Notes under the pieces: generated by a model
What the model saw: only the letters and a program-made list of their open reading frames with translations
What the model was told of the DNA's origin: nothing
Databases searched by the model: none
Part shown: piece by piece, positions 35,194 through 44,114 of the stretch
Numbering within the stretch: the stretch's first letter is position 1
Layout of the letters: every line of letters begins with the position of its first letter
NCBI RefSeq assembly: GCF_009930815.1
Contig: NZ_CP022222.1
Span: 1,716,501-1,780,500 of the forward strand
DNA length: 64,000 nt
Direction: 5' to 3'
Source of the DNA: Bradyrhizobium sp. CCBAU 051011
Lineage (GTDB): Bacteria; Pseudomonadota; Alphaproteobacteria; Rhizobiales; Xanthobacteraceae
Position numbers and translations under genes: made by a program

Positions 35194-36093
35194 TCACGTC
35201 CTCCGCTGCGGATCAACGATGTCGCGCAGGCCGTCGCCGAGCAGGTTGAAGCAGAACACCGCGATCATCAGCGCAAGCCCCGGGAACAGCGCGATCCACC
35301 ATTCGCCCGAGACCATGAAGGTGGCGCCTTCGGCGACCATGATGCCCCATTCCGCCGTCGGCGGCCGCACGCCGAGCCCGATGAAGGAGAGGCCGGCGGC
35401 GTTGAGGATCGCATAGCCCATGGTCAGCGACATCTGCACGATCATGATCGGCATGATGTTGGGCAGGATGTGCACCAGCAGAATGCGCAGTTCCCCATTG
35501 CCGGACAGCCGCGCCGCCTGCACGAAGCCGGCGTTGCGGCGGACATTTGCCTCGGCGCGGGCGACGCGCGCATAGAGCGGAAAATTCACGATCGCGGTGG
35601 CGATGATGATGTTCTGCACAGTGTTGCCGAGCGCTGCCACGATGCCCATCGCCAGCACGAACAGCGGAAACGCCATGATGGTATCAGCGATGCGACCGAC
35701 GATGCGGTCGGTCCAGCCGCCGAAATAGCCGGCGGCGATGCCGGCGAGCCCGCCCATCAGGAACACCAGCGCCACGGAGGCAACCGCGATGAACGTATCG
35801 AGCCGTGTGGCGACGATGACGCGGCTGAAGATGTCGCGGCCCAATTGATCGGTGCCGAACCAGTGCGCCGCCGAGGGCGGTTTCAGCGCCGCTGATGTAT
35901 CGCTGGCGAGTGGATCGTAGGGCACGATGTAGGGCCCGAAGATCGCGGCGAACAGGATGATCACCAAAAGGCCGAAGGCAAAGGCGGTGACGCGGTTCTC
36001 GCCCAGCACATAGCGGGTGTGTTCGAAGATCGCAGCAAGCCCCGAAGTACGGGCGGGACCGGAGGGTTCAACGGCAGGCAGAACGGCACTCAT
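35194..36093 (-). CDS. Peptide-type ABC importer permease (DppC-like)
   Basis: A protein of 299 residues with about six membrane segments. HWFGTDQLGRDIFSRVI near residue 78 and the EAA-type loop (VQAARLSGNGELRILLVHILPN) are DppC/OppC hallmarks. It is nine bases behind the DppB-like gene. The 115-base gap to the ATPase gene holds no recognisable feature. Confidence 0.9.
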   Translation of the reverse strand: MSAVLPAVEPSGPARTSGLAAIFEHTRYVLGENRVTAFAFGLLVIILFAAIFGPYIVPYDPLASDTSAALKPPSAAHWFGTDQLGRDIFSRVIVATRLDTFIAVASVALVFLMGGLAGIAAGYFGGWTDRIVGRIADTIMAFPLFVLAMGIVAALGNTVQNIIIATAIVNFPLYARVARAEANVRRNAGFVQAARLSGNGELRILLVHILPNIMPIMIVQMSLTMGYAILNAAGLSFIGLGVRPPTAEWGIMVAEGATFMVSGEWWIALFPGLALMIAVFCFNLLGDGLRDIVDPQRRT

Positions 36094-36102
36094 CTTCCAA
36101 CC

Positions 36103-37116
36103 TCACCCTTCCAGCCGCACGCGCGGATCGATTACGCCATAGAGAATGTCGATGAAGAGATTGAGCAGCACGTACATGACCGCCATGGTCAGCACGAAAC
36201 CCTGCACCGGCGCGAAATCAGACGAAATCAACGCTTCCACCGCGTAGGAGCCGATGCCGGGCCAGGCAAAGACCTTCTCGACCAGCACGTTGGCGCCCAG
36301 CAGGAAGGAGAACACCATGCTGAGCGTGGTGATGACCGGCAGCATCGCGTTGCGGAACGCGTAGGTGACGATCACCGTCGAGGGCGAGAGCCCGCTGGCG
36401 CGCGCGGTGCGGACAAAGTCGGAGGCCAGCACCGCCAGCATCGAGGCGCGCGTCATGCGGGCGATCGGCGCCAGCGAGAAGATCGCCAGCGTCGCCGCCG
36501 GCAGAATCAACTGGCTCAGCGCCGAACGAAACGTCTCGAACTCGCGCGCGATCAGGGCGTCGATCAGATAAAGGCCGGTCACGGTCGGCGGCGCGCTGTA
36601 GAACACATCTAACCGCCCGAGCGGCGCCGGCGACCAGCCGAGCCTGAAATAGAAGAGATAGACCAGCACGAGCCCCGTAAAGAACACCGGCAGCGACACG
36701 CCGGCCGTCGTGGTGACGCGGCAGAGGTGGTCGATCCAGGAGCCCGGCCGGGTCGCGGCCAGCACGCCGAGCGGGATAGCGATTGAGATCGAGACGATGA
36801 GGCCAAGCAGCGTCAGCTCGGCGGAGGCCGGCAGGCGGTTACGGATTTCGGTCGCGACCGGCTGGCCCGTCGTCAGCGACGTGCCGAAATCGCCATGCGC
36901 GAGATCGTTGGTGTAGCGGAAGAACTGCTCGATCAGCGGCTTGTCGAAACCGAGTTTCTTGCGGATCTGCTCGATCGCTTCCTTGCTCGCCGCCGGCCCG
37001 GCGAAATAGGCGGCGGGATCGCCGGGGAGCGCGCGGGTCAGGAGAAAGGTGACGATCACGACCCCGATCAGCGAGGGAATCGCGAACATCAGCCGCTTGC
37101 CGATCATGGTCAGCAT
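36103..37116 (-). CDS. Peptide-type ABC importer permease (DppB-like)
   Basis: A protein of 337 residues. The N-terminus GKRLMFAIPSLIGVVIVTFLLTRALPGDPA and the EAA loop VRTARASGLSPSTVIVTYAFRNAMLP are typical of DppB/OppB. It forms the channel together with the DppC-like permease and takes substrate from the binding protein encoded upstream. Confidence 0.9.
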   Translation of the reverse strand: MLTMIGKRLMFAIPSLIGVVIVTFLLTRALPGDPAAYFAGPAASKEAIEQIRKKLGFDKPLIEQFFRYTNDLAHGDFGTSLTTGQPVATEIRNRLPASAELTLLGLIVSISIAIPLGVLAATRPGSWIDHLCRVTTTAGVSLPVFFTGLVLVYLFYFRLGWSPAPLGRLDVFYSAPPTVTGLYLIDALIAREFETFRSALSQLILPAATLAIFSLAPIARMTRASMLAVLASDFVRTARASGLSPSTVIVTYAFRNAMLPVITTLSMVFSFLLGANVLVEKVFAWPGIGSYAVEALISSDFAPVQGFVLTMAVMYVLLNLFIDILYGVIDPRVRLEG

Positions 37117-37130
37117 GGGGCGCGCTCCGC

Positions 37131-37228
37131 GCTTGCGAATGGCGAATAGCGAATGGCGAGTAGATAATTGCCGTTGTGTGAAGCCATCCGCTGCCCCCTA
37201 TTCGCTACTCGTCACTCACCATTCGCCC
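37131..37228. repeat. Inverted repeat GAATGGCGAATAG...CTATTCGC
   Basis: GCGAATGGCGAATAGCGAAT (from about 37135) and CTATTCGCTACTCGTCACTC to CCATTCGCCC (37198-37228) are imperfect inverted arms. It fills the gap between the binding-protein and permease genes, the usual place for an element that shields the upstream message. Confidence 0.7.
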
Positions 37229-37230
37229 AC

Positions 37231-38853
37231 TTACGCCTTCACCAGCGCGCGGTAATCGAGGCGGCGGTGGAACCAGTATTGATAACCGGATACGTTCTTC
37301 TGCATCGCGACATTGACGTAGGGCTGGTACAGCGGGATGCGCGGGATGTCCTTGAAGGCGAGGTCCACGAAGCCTTTTACGTCGGCGTCGTACTTCGCGG
37401 TGTTGCCGATCGCCGCAGCGTCGACGGCGCCGGCGATGTACTCGTCCATCGCCTTGGACTGGTAGCTCATGGTGTTGAAGATCGAATTCTTGCCGTCGTA
37501 GCACCAGATGAAGAAGTATTCGGGATAGTCGAGCCAGCCGGAGAACACGTTGGTATAGAGCGGCAGCACTTTCTTGTTCAGTTCGGTACGCCAGTTGGCG
37601 CCGGGAATCTTGTTGATAGTGGTCTTGATGCCGATCTGGGCGAGAGACTCCTGCACCAGCACGCAGAGCGGCTCGTTGACGCCGGCAAAGCCGAGGTCGA
37701 ACGACAGCGTCGTCTCGAAACCGTTGGGGTGGCCGGCCTCGGCCAGCAGCGCCTTGGCCTTCGCAATGTCGGTGACGTATTTGGTCGGCTGCGGCCACGC
37801 CACCTCGGTGGCCTTATCCGCAGGCGCGCCAAACATCGGCTTGGCGAGGCCGAACAGCACGGCATCCATGATCTTCTGATAGGGGATAGCGCAGGCGACC
37901 GCCTCGCGAACCCTGGGGTTGTCGAACGGCGCGATCTTGACGTTCATGCCGATATACTGGACGCCGTTGGAATACGGCACCGAGACGATGTTGAGCTTGC
38001 CGCTGTCCTTCAGCTCGACGAAATCCTTGTTCGGCAGATCATAGGAGATGTCGGCATCGCCGCGCTCCAGCAGCGCGCGGCGGTTACCGGCCTGCGGCAC
38101 CATGCGCCAGATGACGCGCTTGACCTTGGGCAAGGGACCGCCGGCCCACTCGTCGTTGCGCTCCATGACGACTTCGGTGCCCGCCGTCCATTTCGTCACC
38201 TTGTAGGCGCCGGAGCCCGCGGTCTGCTGCTTGGTGTATTCGAGGCCCCACGGATCCTTCTCGGTCGCGTTCTTCTTCACCAGTTCGGAATTGACGATGC
38301 AGGGCACGATGACGGCAAGATCGGGAAGAGTGAGACGGTCCTTCTTGGCGAAATCGATCCGCACTGTGTTGTCGTCGACGACAACGAACTGCTCGGTCTT
38401 GGTCAGCGAGCCCGCGCCCATCTGGAACGTGGGGAAGCCGCCGACGCTGACCGCGCGATCGAGCGACCATTTGACATCCTTGGCGGTGACGGGCGCGCCG
38501 TCGTGGAATTTGGCGTTCTTCTTCAGCTTGAAGGTCACCGACATGTCGCCGACCTTCATGTCCTCGGCGAGTTCGGGCTTGAACTTGTCGCGGTCGTAAT
38601 ACGGCACGCCGCCGGGACCGCTTTTCATCTCGTGGCTGATCAGGCGGTCGTAGCAATTCCACGACACCTCGTAGCCGGGCACGTTGGTGCCCACGCCATG
38701 AATGTCGAGATTGTTGGGGCCGCTTTCCGAGACGATCAGCAGCGTTTCCGACCGCGCTTGCGCCTTGGCGGAAGACCAGATCGCCGGCGCCGGCGTGAGC
38801 GCGCCGGCAGCCGCCAGCCCCGACACGGATTTGAGGAAATCGCGACGCTTCAT
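37231..38853 (-). CDS. Periplasmic binding protein of the peptide-type importer (SBP family 5), Tat-exported
   Basis: A protein of 540 residues. The leader MKRRDFLKSVSGLAAAG is a twin-arginine signal. The mature part has the family 5 pattern (YDRLISHE, VTFKLKKNAKFHDGAPVTAKDV, VREAVACAIPYQKIMDAVL). It is the first gene of an operon running through permeases, ATPase, atzG, atzE, atzH and gntR. Because these genes process carboxybiuret- or allophanate-like compounds, its ligand may be a ureido compound or amide rather than a peptide. The start is 38853; the longer frame upstream is not supported. Confidence 0.9.
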   Translation of the reverse strand: MKRRDFLKSVSGLAAAGALTPAPAIWSSAKAQARSETLLIVSESGPNNLDIHGVGTNVPGYEVSWNCYDRLISHEMKSGPGGVPYYDRDKFKPELAEDMKVGDMSVTFKLKKNAKFHDGAPVTAKDVKWSLDRAVSVGGFPTFQMGAGSLTKTEQFVVVDDNTVRIDFAKKDRLTLPDLAVIVPCIVNSELVKKNATEKDPWGLEYTKQQTAGSGAYKVTKWTAGTEVVMERNDEWAGGPLPKVKRVIWRMVPQAGNRRALLERGDADISYDLPNKDFVELKDSGKLNIVSVPYSNGVQYIGMNVKIAPFDNPRVREAVACAIPYQKIMDAVLFGLAKPMFGAPADKATEVAWPQPTKYVTDIAKAKALLAEAGHPNGFETTLSFDLGFAGVNEPLCVLVQESLAQIGIKTTINKIPGANWRTELNKKVLPLYTNVFSGWLDYPEYFFIWCYDGKNSIFNTMSYQSKAMDEYIAGAVDAAAIGNTAKYDADVKGFVDLAFKDIPRIPLYQPYVNVAMQKNVSGYQYWFHRRLDYRALVKA

Positions 38854-39011
38854 GGGTGATGCTCCAAACGCCTGAGGGAAAACGGCCTGGAGATGGAATC
38901 GCAAGGTTTGTGCCAACCGTTAAAGAAAGCTTTCTCCCGCCCTAACCGATTGATGCGGCTTGAAATTCAAAAAGAAATGGGCGCCACACCGAGGTGCGAC
39001 ATCCCGTCGAA

Positions 39012-39050
39012 TTGCATACAAAGCGGCAGATTTGCTCATAAAGTATGCAA
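39012..39050 (-). promoter_or_regulatory. Candidate GntR half-sites upstream of the importer-atz operon
   Basis: TTGCATAC (39012-39019) and GTATGCAA (39043-39050) are perfect inverted copies 23 bp apart. Read on the minus strand the first is TTTGTATGCAAT, close to ATTGTACACAAT found upstream of atzF (both TTGTAxxCAA). It is about 160-200 bp upstream of the binding-protein ATG. The remainder of the 38854-39081 gap shows nothing else. Confidence 0.45.
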
Positions 39051-39081
39051 GAATTTTGAGCGCTCCATTGCTGGGCGACGG

Positions 39082-40035
39082 TCAGATCGGCCAGAGCAGA
39101 TCCTGCAATTCCCTGAGATTGGCGGCCTTCTGCTGCCAACCCTCGATGCAGAAGTGCCTGACCGGATCGCTGGCCCGGTGCAGCAGCATCAGCGCCATCA
39201 ATCGCCGCTTCAGATCGGGCGTGACATCCGCGGCCGAATATCCGAAGCCGGCGAACAGGCTCTGCACTCGTCGCGGCACGCCTGCGGTCATGAAGGCGCT
39301 TGGACCTAGCAGGTCGTATTCGGCCCTCCCCGTCATCACGTCGCCGAAATCGAACAGTCCCGCGAGTTGCCAACCCGAACCGCCGCGGCTCAATAAAAAG
39401 TTCTCCGGGATGTATTCGCCGGTCAGGATCACCGGCGGCCCGTTCAGCGCGGTCAATGTGGCTGCATCGCCAAGCAGGTCGTCGAGGCCATCCAGAAATT
39501 TCTGCGGCAATCCGAGCCGCGCGTGCCGGGCGCGGCATCCTTCGATCTGCCGGCGCATGAAAGCGTCCCAGCCAGGCTCGATCTGCGCAAGCGGTCCGAC
39601 AGGGGCGCGCTGCACCTCGGCGATGGTCTCGCCGATCTCAGCCAGCACGCGCTCCTTGTCCGCTTCCGGCAGCGAGGGCCAGACATCCGCGCCCAACGCG
39701 CCGGTTAGCCGCGTGATGACGAGATATGGCCAGCCGTCGCGCTCCCCTTCGACGACGATTTCGGGGATTGCGATACGAAGCCGCCCCTGAAGCTGCGCCA
39801 GCGCGCCCTGTTCCGAGACGAACTGGGCGCGAAGAAACGGCGGGAAGATCTTCAGGATGAGGTTTTCGTCGAGGGCAAGGACGAGATTGGTGCCGGTGGA
39901 GAACACATGCGGCGCGGCGCACGCCAAGCCATTGCTGCGGGCGATATCGCGCGCGATCGGCAGCCATTGCGCCGGATCGGCGCGCCAGGTGCGGAACGGT
40001 TCGTAGTCGGGGAATGCCGGCAGGGATGCAGTCAT
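39082..40035 (-). CDS. APH-fold phosphotransferase with altered catalytic loop
   Basis: A protein of 317 residues of the aminoglycoside phosphotransferase/choline kinase fold. Lys62 (LILKIF) would bind ATP, and LFDFGD with Asp229 is the metal-binding DFG-like motif. The catalytic HGDxxxxN is here TGEYIPEN (205-212), so the usual base Asp is Glu207 and the His is Thr205. Small-molecule phosphorylation is likely, but resistance to an antibiotic cannot be claimed. It stands alone on the minus strand between the importer operon and the ugpB-like gene. Confidence 0.75.
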   Translation of the reverse strand: MTASLPAFPDYEPFRTWRADPAQWLPIARDIARSNGLACAAPHVFSTGTNLVLALDENLILKIFPPFLRAQFVSEQGALAQLQGRLRIAIPEIVVEGERDGWPYLVITRLTGALGADVWPSLPEADKERVLAEIGETIAEVQRAPVGPLAQIEPGWDAFMRRQIEGCRARHARLGLPQKFLDGLDDLLGDAATLTALNGPPVILTGEYIPENFLLSRGGSGWQLAGLFDFGDVMTGRAEYDLLGPSAFMTAGVPRRVQSLFAGFGYSAADVTPDLKRRLMALMLLHRASDPVRHFCIEGWQQKAANLRELQDLLWPI

Positions 40036-40077
40036 GGTGATGCTGAACTTTGTCTGACGTCATTGCGAGCGCAGCGT

Positions 40078-40167
40078 GTAGCCCGGATGGAGCGCAAGCG
40101 AAATCCGGGGCCCGGGCAGCGGCCGCAAGATGAATCCCGGGTTGCGCTGCGCTTCACCCGGGCTACG
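40078..40167. repeat. Palindromic repeat (GTAGCCCGGATGGAGCGC type)
   Basis: GTAGCCCGGATGGAGCGCAA and GCGCTTCACCCGGGCTACG are inverted arms, with CCGGGGCCCGG in the middle. It lies seven bases before the end of the ugpB-like gene and after the kinase start. Confidence 0.85.
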
Positions 40168-40173
40168 TGACAA

Positions 40174-41496
40174 CTACTGCTCCGGGTTTGCGCGTTCGAA
40201 CTGGCGCAGCAGGCGGTTGCCGCGCTCAACGGCGAGATCGAGCGCCGCCTGCGCGGACTGCTTGCCGCTGAAAACCTGCTCGAGTTCTTCGTCGATCACG
40301 CTGCGGATCAGCACAAAGGAGCCAAGCCGGATCCCTTTCGAGTTCTCGGTCGGCGATTTCAAGGTCATCTGCTCGATTCCGATCGCCGCACCGGGGTCGC
40401 GATCGTAGAAGCCTTGCGCGCGGGTGAGGTCGAAGGCGGCGCGGGTGATCGGCAGATAGCCGGTGTGCTGGTGCCAGGCGGCCTGCACCTCGGGCTTCGA
40501 AAGATAGGCGAAGAAGCGCGCGACGCCGGCATATTCGGCGCGCGGCCGGTCGCGCAGCACCCATAGCGTGGCGCCGCCGATGATGGAGTTTTGCGGGGCG
40601 CCGGCGATTTCGGGCCGGTGCGGAATCATGCCGTAGCCGACCTCGAATTTGGAATTGGCCTTGATGTCCGCGCGCGTTCCGGACGAGCCGATGAAGATGG
40701 CGCATTCGCCCTTCTGGAAGCGCGGCTCGGCCGATTGCCCGCGGCCGCTATAGTCGAAAGCCTTCGTCGCCTGCCATTCCGCCAATTGCGCGATGTGCCG
40801 CACCACGTCCGAATTGTTGAAGGTCAATTCGGCATCGAGACCGCCAAAGCCATTGCCCTTGCTGGCCAGCGGCAGATTGTGGAATGCGGAAAAATTCTCG
40901 ACATGGACCCAGGAGGGCCAGGATGTGGTGAGCCCGCACGCCGCGCCCGCCGCGCGCAGGCGCTTCGCCGCTGCGCCGACCTCGGCCCAGGTCTTCGGCG
41001 CCACCTCGGGATCGAGGCCCGCGGCGCGGAACTGATCCTTGTTGTAGTAAAGGATCGGCGTCGAGACGTTGAACGGAAACGAGAGCATGTTGCCCGCGAC
41101 GTCCGAATAATAGCCGGTCACTACAGGCAGATACGCCTCCGGCGAGAACGGCTCCGACTGGTCGCGCATCAGTTCGAACACCGGATAGATCGCGCCCTTG
41201 GCCGCCATCATGGTGGCGGTGGCGATCTCGTTGACCTGGACGATGGCGGGCTGGCTTCGCGAGCGGAAGGCGAAGATGGCCGCCGTCACCGTCTCGGTGT
41301 AGTTGCCCTTGTAGGTCGGCACGATCCGGTAATCGGACTGTGACGCATTGAAATCGGCCGCGAGCTTTTCCAGTTGCTTGCCGAGTTCCCCCGACATCGC
41401 GTGCCACCACATGATCTCGGTGGCGGCCTGGGCCGGAGACGCCAGCGCCAAGGCGGCGAGCGCTGCGAATTGCAAGAATCTCAGGACCAGTTTCAC
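40174..41496 (-). CDS. UgpB-like glycerol-3-phosphate-type binding protein (orphan)
   Basis: A protein of 440 residues of the extracellular solute-binding family 1. After a signal peptide (cleavage near SPAQA), TEIMWWHAMSGELGKQLEKLAADFN and FPFNVSTPILYYNKDQFRAAGLDP closely follow UgpB. The ugpA, ugpE and ugpC genes that normally accompany it are not adjacent. Ligand may be sn-glycerol-3-phosphate or a diester. Confidence 0.85.
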   Translation of the reverse strand: MKLVLRFLQFAALAALALASPAQAATEIMWWHAMSGELGKQLEKLAADFNASQSDYRIVPTYKGNYTETVTAAIFAFRSRSQPAIVQVNEIATATMMAAKGAIYPVFELMRDQSEPFSPEAYLPVVTGYYSDVAGNMLSFPFNVSTPILYYNKDQFRAAGLDPEVAPKTWAEVGAAAKRLRAAGAACGLTTSWPSWVHVENFSAFHNLPLASKGNGFGGLDAELTFNNSDVVRHIAQLAEWQATKAFDYSGRGQSAEPRFQKGECAIFIGSSGTRADIKANSKFEVGYGMIPHRPEIAGAPQNSIIGGATLWVLRDRPRAEYAGVARFFAYLSKPEVQAAWHQHTGYLPITRAAFDLTRAQGFYDRDPGAAIGIEQMTLKSPTENSKGIRLGSFVLIRSVIDEELEQVFSGKQSAQAALDLAVERGNRLLRQFERANPEQ

Positions 41497-41561
41497 CGGT
41501 GATTACCCCGCTCTGCCGCGCCAGCGACGTGCCTGTTCGCCGTCCTCATAGTTCCCTGCGA

Positions 41562-41580
41562 CGGCGGATTCAATCCGCCG
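41562..41580. promoter_or_regulatory. Palindrome CGGCGGATTCAATCCGCCG in the ugpB/kinase divergent gap
   Basis: Nine-base arms around one C, 66 bp upstream of the ugpB-like start and about 170 bp upstream of the small secreted protein gene. It could be an operator for either gene or a stable leader hairpin. Nothing else is recognisable in 41497-41748. Confidence 0.4.
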
Positions 41581-41748
41581 ACCTCACCGCAACGCACAAT
41601 TCAAGATTGTAACCAAATTCTCAGGATAACCCCAGGCTAGCCTCAGCCGGCCGCGCCACCAATAGCCAACCATCGACAAATTCTGCTAAAATTACGTTGA
41701 ACCTTTTTTCCCCGCTGCAGACTCCTTCTCTAAGGGGATTTGTCGCCC

Positions 41749-42030
41749 GTGTACCGCCGCGCCAACCTTTCGCGGGTCTTCGTGCTTGTTGTCGCGCTGT
41801 TGCTTACGGCGGTCTCAACGGGCGCGCTTGCGCGCGAGTCCGGCATCGCCGGTCCCTGGGGCGAGGTATGTCGTATCGACGGGTTCCAGTCTCGTCTGTC
41901 CGGCGCGGAAAACGGAACCCTCGAGCGGACCCGCACCGGCGCACCCGATCTGAACCGTACCAACGTTGCATTGATCGGGACGATGGCGCCGCTATTGGTC
42001 GGGCCCCTTCGCAACATGGAGCGAATTTGA
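41749..42030 (+). CDS. Small exported protein overlapping the histidine kinase gene
   Basis: A protein of 93 residues from the GTG at 41749 (a TTG three codons earlier is possible). The N-terminus is basic, then a hydrophobic signal-like segment (RVFVLVVALLLTAVSTGALA); the remainder (about 70 residues) has no recognised domain and one cysteine. Its TGA overlaps the likely TTG start of the histidine kinase, suggesting translational coupling. A role as periplasmic partner of the kinase is a guess from position. Confidence 0.5.
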   Translation: MYRRANLSRVFVLVVALLLTAVSTGALARESGIAGPWGEVCRIDGFQSRLSGAENGTLERTRTGAPDLNRTNVALIGTMAPLLVGPLRNMERI

Positions 42031-44114
42031 TCGGCGCACCGCAACAGCCGCGAACATCGGAACGGCCGGCGAGCTTCGCCGCGCGCGGCCGGTTTCACGT
42101 GGTCCAGTGGCTACGCGCGGTGCCGATCCGCTGGCGCATTCTGTCGATCGCAGCCTTGAACTCCGCCGTCGTCGTGGTGCTTGCGGTCCTGATCTGGAAC
42201 GGCGCCAACGTCCTGGGTTCGGCCTGGGACGATGTCCGGCAGGTGCGGGAGTCCGACAAGATCCTGGCGCATCTGGAGAGCGAAACCAGCCGGCTGCAGA
42301 ACCTGATCCATCGCTACATCAACCAGCCGAGCCCCGAGCTGTTCGCCGAGATCCTGCTGCTGCGCGAGGCTGTGCTCGGCACGCTCACCACGCGCGCATC
42401 GAACGACCGGATTCTTTCGGGATCGGTCGAGCGGCTCGAACAGGTCACCGACCGCTTCCTCAATGGCTTCGGCGAATTGCGCGCCGTACAGGCCACCATC
42501 ACCAAGACCTATGAGCAGCAGGTGCTGGGACCGGCCAGGGAAATGGCCGGGCTCTATTCGATCATCGAGGGTGCCACTGGGCATCGCGACGCGCAGATCT
42601 GGCCGTCGCTTGGAAAATCGCGCGAAGCATTTACGGCGCTATTGGTCGCCGCCAACGCCTATTACCTGTCGCCGGGCTCGGCCACCGCCGAAGACGCCCG
42701 CAGGAATACCGAGACGATCGAGAAGACCATCCCCGCGATGGCCGACCTCGCCGACAACGATCTGCAGCGCATGGCGCTGACGCGGCTGCAGGCCCGGACG
42801 GTGGCATTGCGCGAGGGCATGGCCAAACTGACCGAGCAACTCGCTGTCAGGACCGAGCTGTTGCGCAATACCATCGACGCCAGCCAGGCCGACGCCATCG
42901 CCGTCATCGACGAGTTGTCGGTCAAGATGCGCCAGCGCGAGCAAAAGGCGCAGGAGACATTCGACAAGACGTTGTCGGCCATCTCGCGCCGGGTGCTGTC
43001 GATCGCGGTGATGTTCCTCGGCATCATCCTGTCCGCCGGCGTGCTGATCGCGCTCTCGATCCGCCTGCCGCTGCAGCAGATCCTGGCGGCGATGCATGCG
43101 ATCACGTCAGGTAATTACGATCGCCGCGTGCAGGGCACCACCGCCAAGGACGAGGTCGGCGCGATGGCGCGGGCGGTCGACGTCTTCCGCGAAAACGCCA
43201 TCGCCAAGCGCAAGACCGAGGACGAGCTGCGCGCCTCGAAGGAGAGAGCCGAGAGCGCACTGCTCGAGCTCAACACCGCACAGCAGAACCTGATCGACGC
43301 CGAACGGCTGGCGGCGCTCGGTGGGCTGGTGGCCGGCGTCGCCCACGAAGTGAACAACCCGATCGGCATCAGCCTGACGGTGGCGTCGAGCTTTGCGCGG
43401 CGGGCTGATACGTTCGAGGCCGAATTGCGCAGCGGGCCGCTGCGGCGTTCCAAGCTTGACGACTTCGTCAAGAGCTCGCGCGATGCCGCAGGGCAATTGG
43501 TGGCGAACCTGCACCGCGCCGCCGAGCTGATCCAGTCGTTCAAGCAGGTGGCGGTGGACCGCTCGCATGCCGAGCGACGGCAATTCAACCTGAGCGAGGC
43601 CACCGACCAGATCGTCGCGAGCCTGCGGCCGGTATTGAAGAAGGCCGCGATCACGCTGTCGGTCGACGTGCCGGAAGGGCTCGTCATCGACGGCTATCCC
43701 GGTTCCTACGGCCAGATATTAACCAATCTTTTCCTCAACGCCGCCAACCATGCCTTTGCCGACGGCCGCTCCGGCGCGATCTCGATCTCGGCGCGGGCGC
43801 GCGGCAGCGACGATGTCGAGATCATCTTTGCCGACAACGGGGCCGGAATGACGCCGGACGTGCAAAGGCAGGCATTCGACCCCTTCTTTACGACGCGCCG
43901 CAACGAAGGCGGCACCGGACTGGGCTTGCATATCGTCTATAATCTTGTCACTCAACAGCTCGGCGGCCGGATGATGCTGGAGTCAAGGCTGGGACAAGGC
44001 ACCACATTCCGCATTATCATGCCTAAAGTCGCCAAGGGCGGATCCACGAGTACAGACCAGACAGCAGCCGACGGAACTTCGCAATGGCCGAACAGGACGA
44101 TGTCCTCCACCTGA
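42027..44114 (+). CDS. Membrane sensor histidine kinase
   Basis: A protein of 695 residues from the TTG at 42027; the frame is open to 41697 but that stretch is Arg-rich and lacks a signal. Two membrane segments (about 36-57 and 322-345) enclose a long helical periplasmic domain, followed by HAMP, a coiled-coil region, the H-box GLVAGVAHEVNNPIG with His440, and an ATPase domain with NLFLNAANHAF, DNGAGM and GGTGLGLHIVYNLV. No receiver domain is present. It overlaps the next gene by 31 bases, so the three signalling genes form one unit. Confidence 0.87.
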   Translation: MIGAPQQPRTSERPASFAARGRFHVVQWLRAVPIRWRILSIAALNSAVVVVLAVLIWNGANVLGSAWDDVRQVRESDKILAHLESETSRLQNLIHRYINQPSPELFAEILLLREAVLGTLTTRASNDRILSGSVERLEQVTDRFLNGFGELRAVQATITKTYEQQVLGPAREMAGLYSIIEGATGHRDAQIWPSLGKSREAFTALLVAANAYYLSPGSATAEDARRNTETIEKTIPAMADLADNDLQRMALTRLQARTVALREGMAKLTEQLAVRTELLRNTIDASQADAIAVIDELSVKMRQREQKAQETFDKTLSAISRRVLSIAVMFLGIILSAGVLIALSIRLPLQQILAAMHAITSGNYDRRVQGTTAKDEVGAMARAVDVFRENAIAKRKTEDELRASKERAESALLELNTAQQNLIDAERLAALGGLVAGVAHEVNNPIGISLTVASSFARRADTFEAELRSGPLRRSKLDDFVKSSRDAAGQLVANLHRAAELIQSFKQVAVDRSHAERRQFNLSEATDQIVASLRPVLKKAAITLSVDVPEGLVIDGYPGSYGQILTNLFLNAANHAFADGRSGAISISARARGSDDVEIIFADNGAGMTPDVQRQAFDPFFTTRRNEGGTGLGLHIVYNLVTQQLGGRMMLESRLGQGTTFRIIMPKVAKGGSTSTDQTAADGTSQWPNRTMSST

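Noticed and set aside
37168..38859. 563-residue open frame antisense to the peptide-type binding protein
   Set aside because: Shadow; the minus-strand protein has a Tat signal and full family 5 pattern.
39082..40035. Antibiotic resistance kinase
   Set aside because: Only the general APH fold is seen, the catalytic loop is atypical, and there is no resistance gene context.
41697..42026. N-terminal 110-residue extension of the histidine kinase
   Set aside because: Low-complexity Arg-rich translation overlapping the small exported protein; membrane segment and coupling favour the TTG at 42027.
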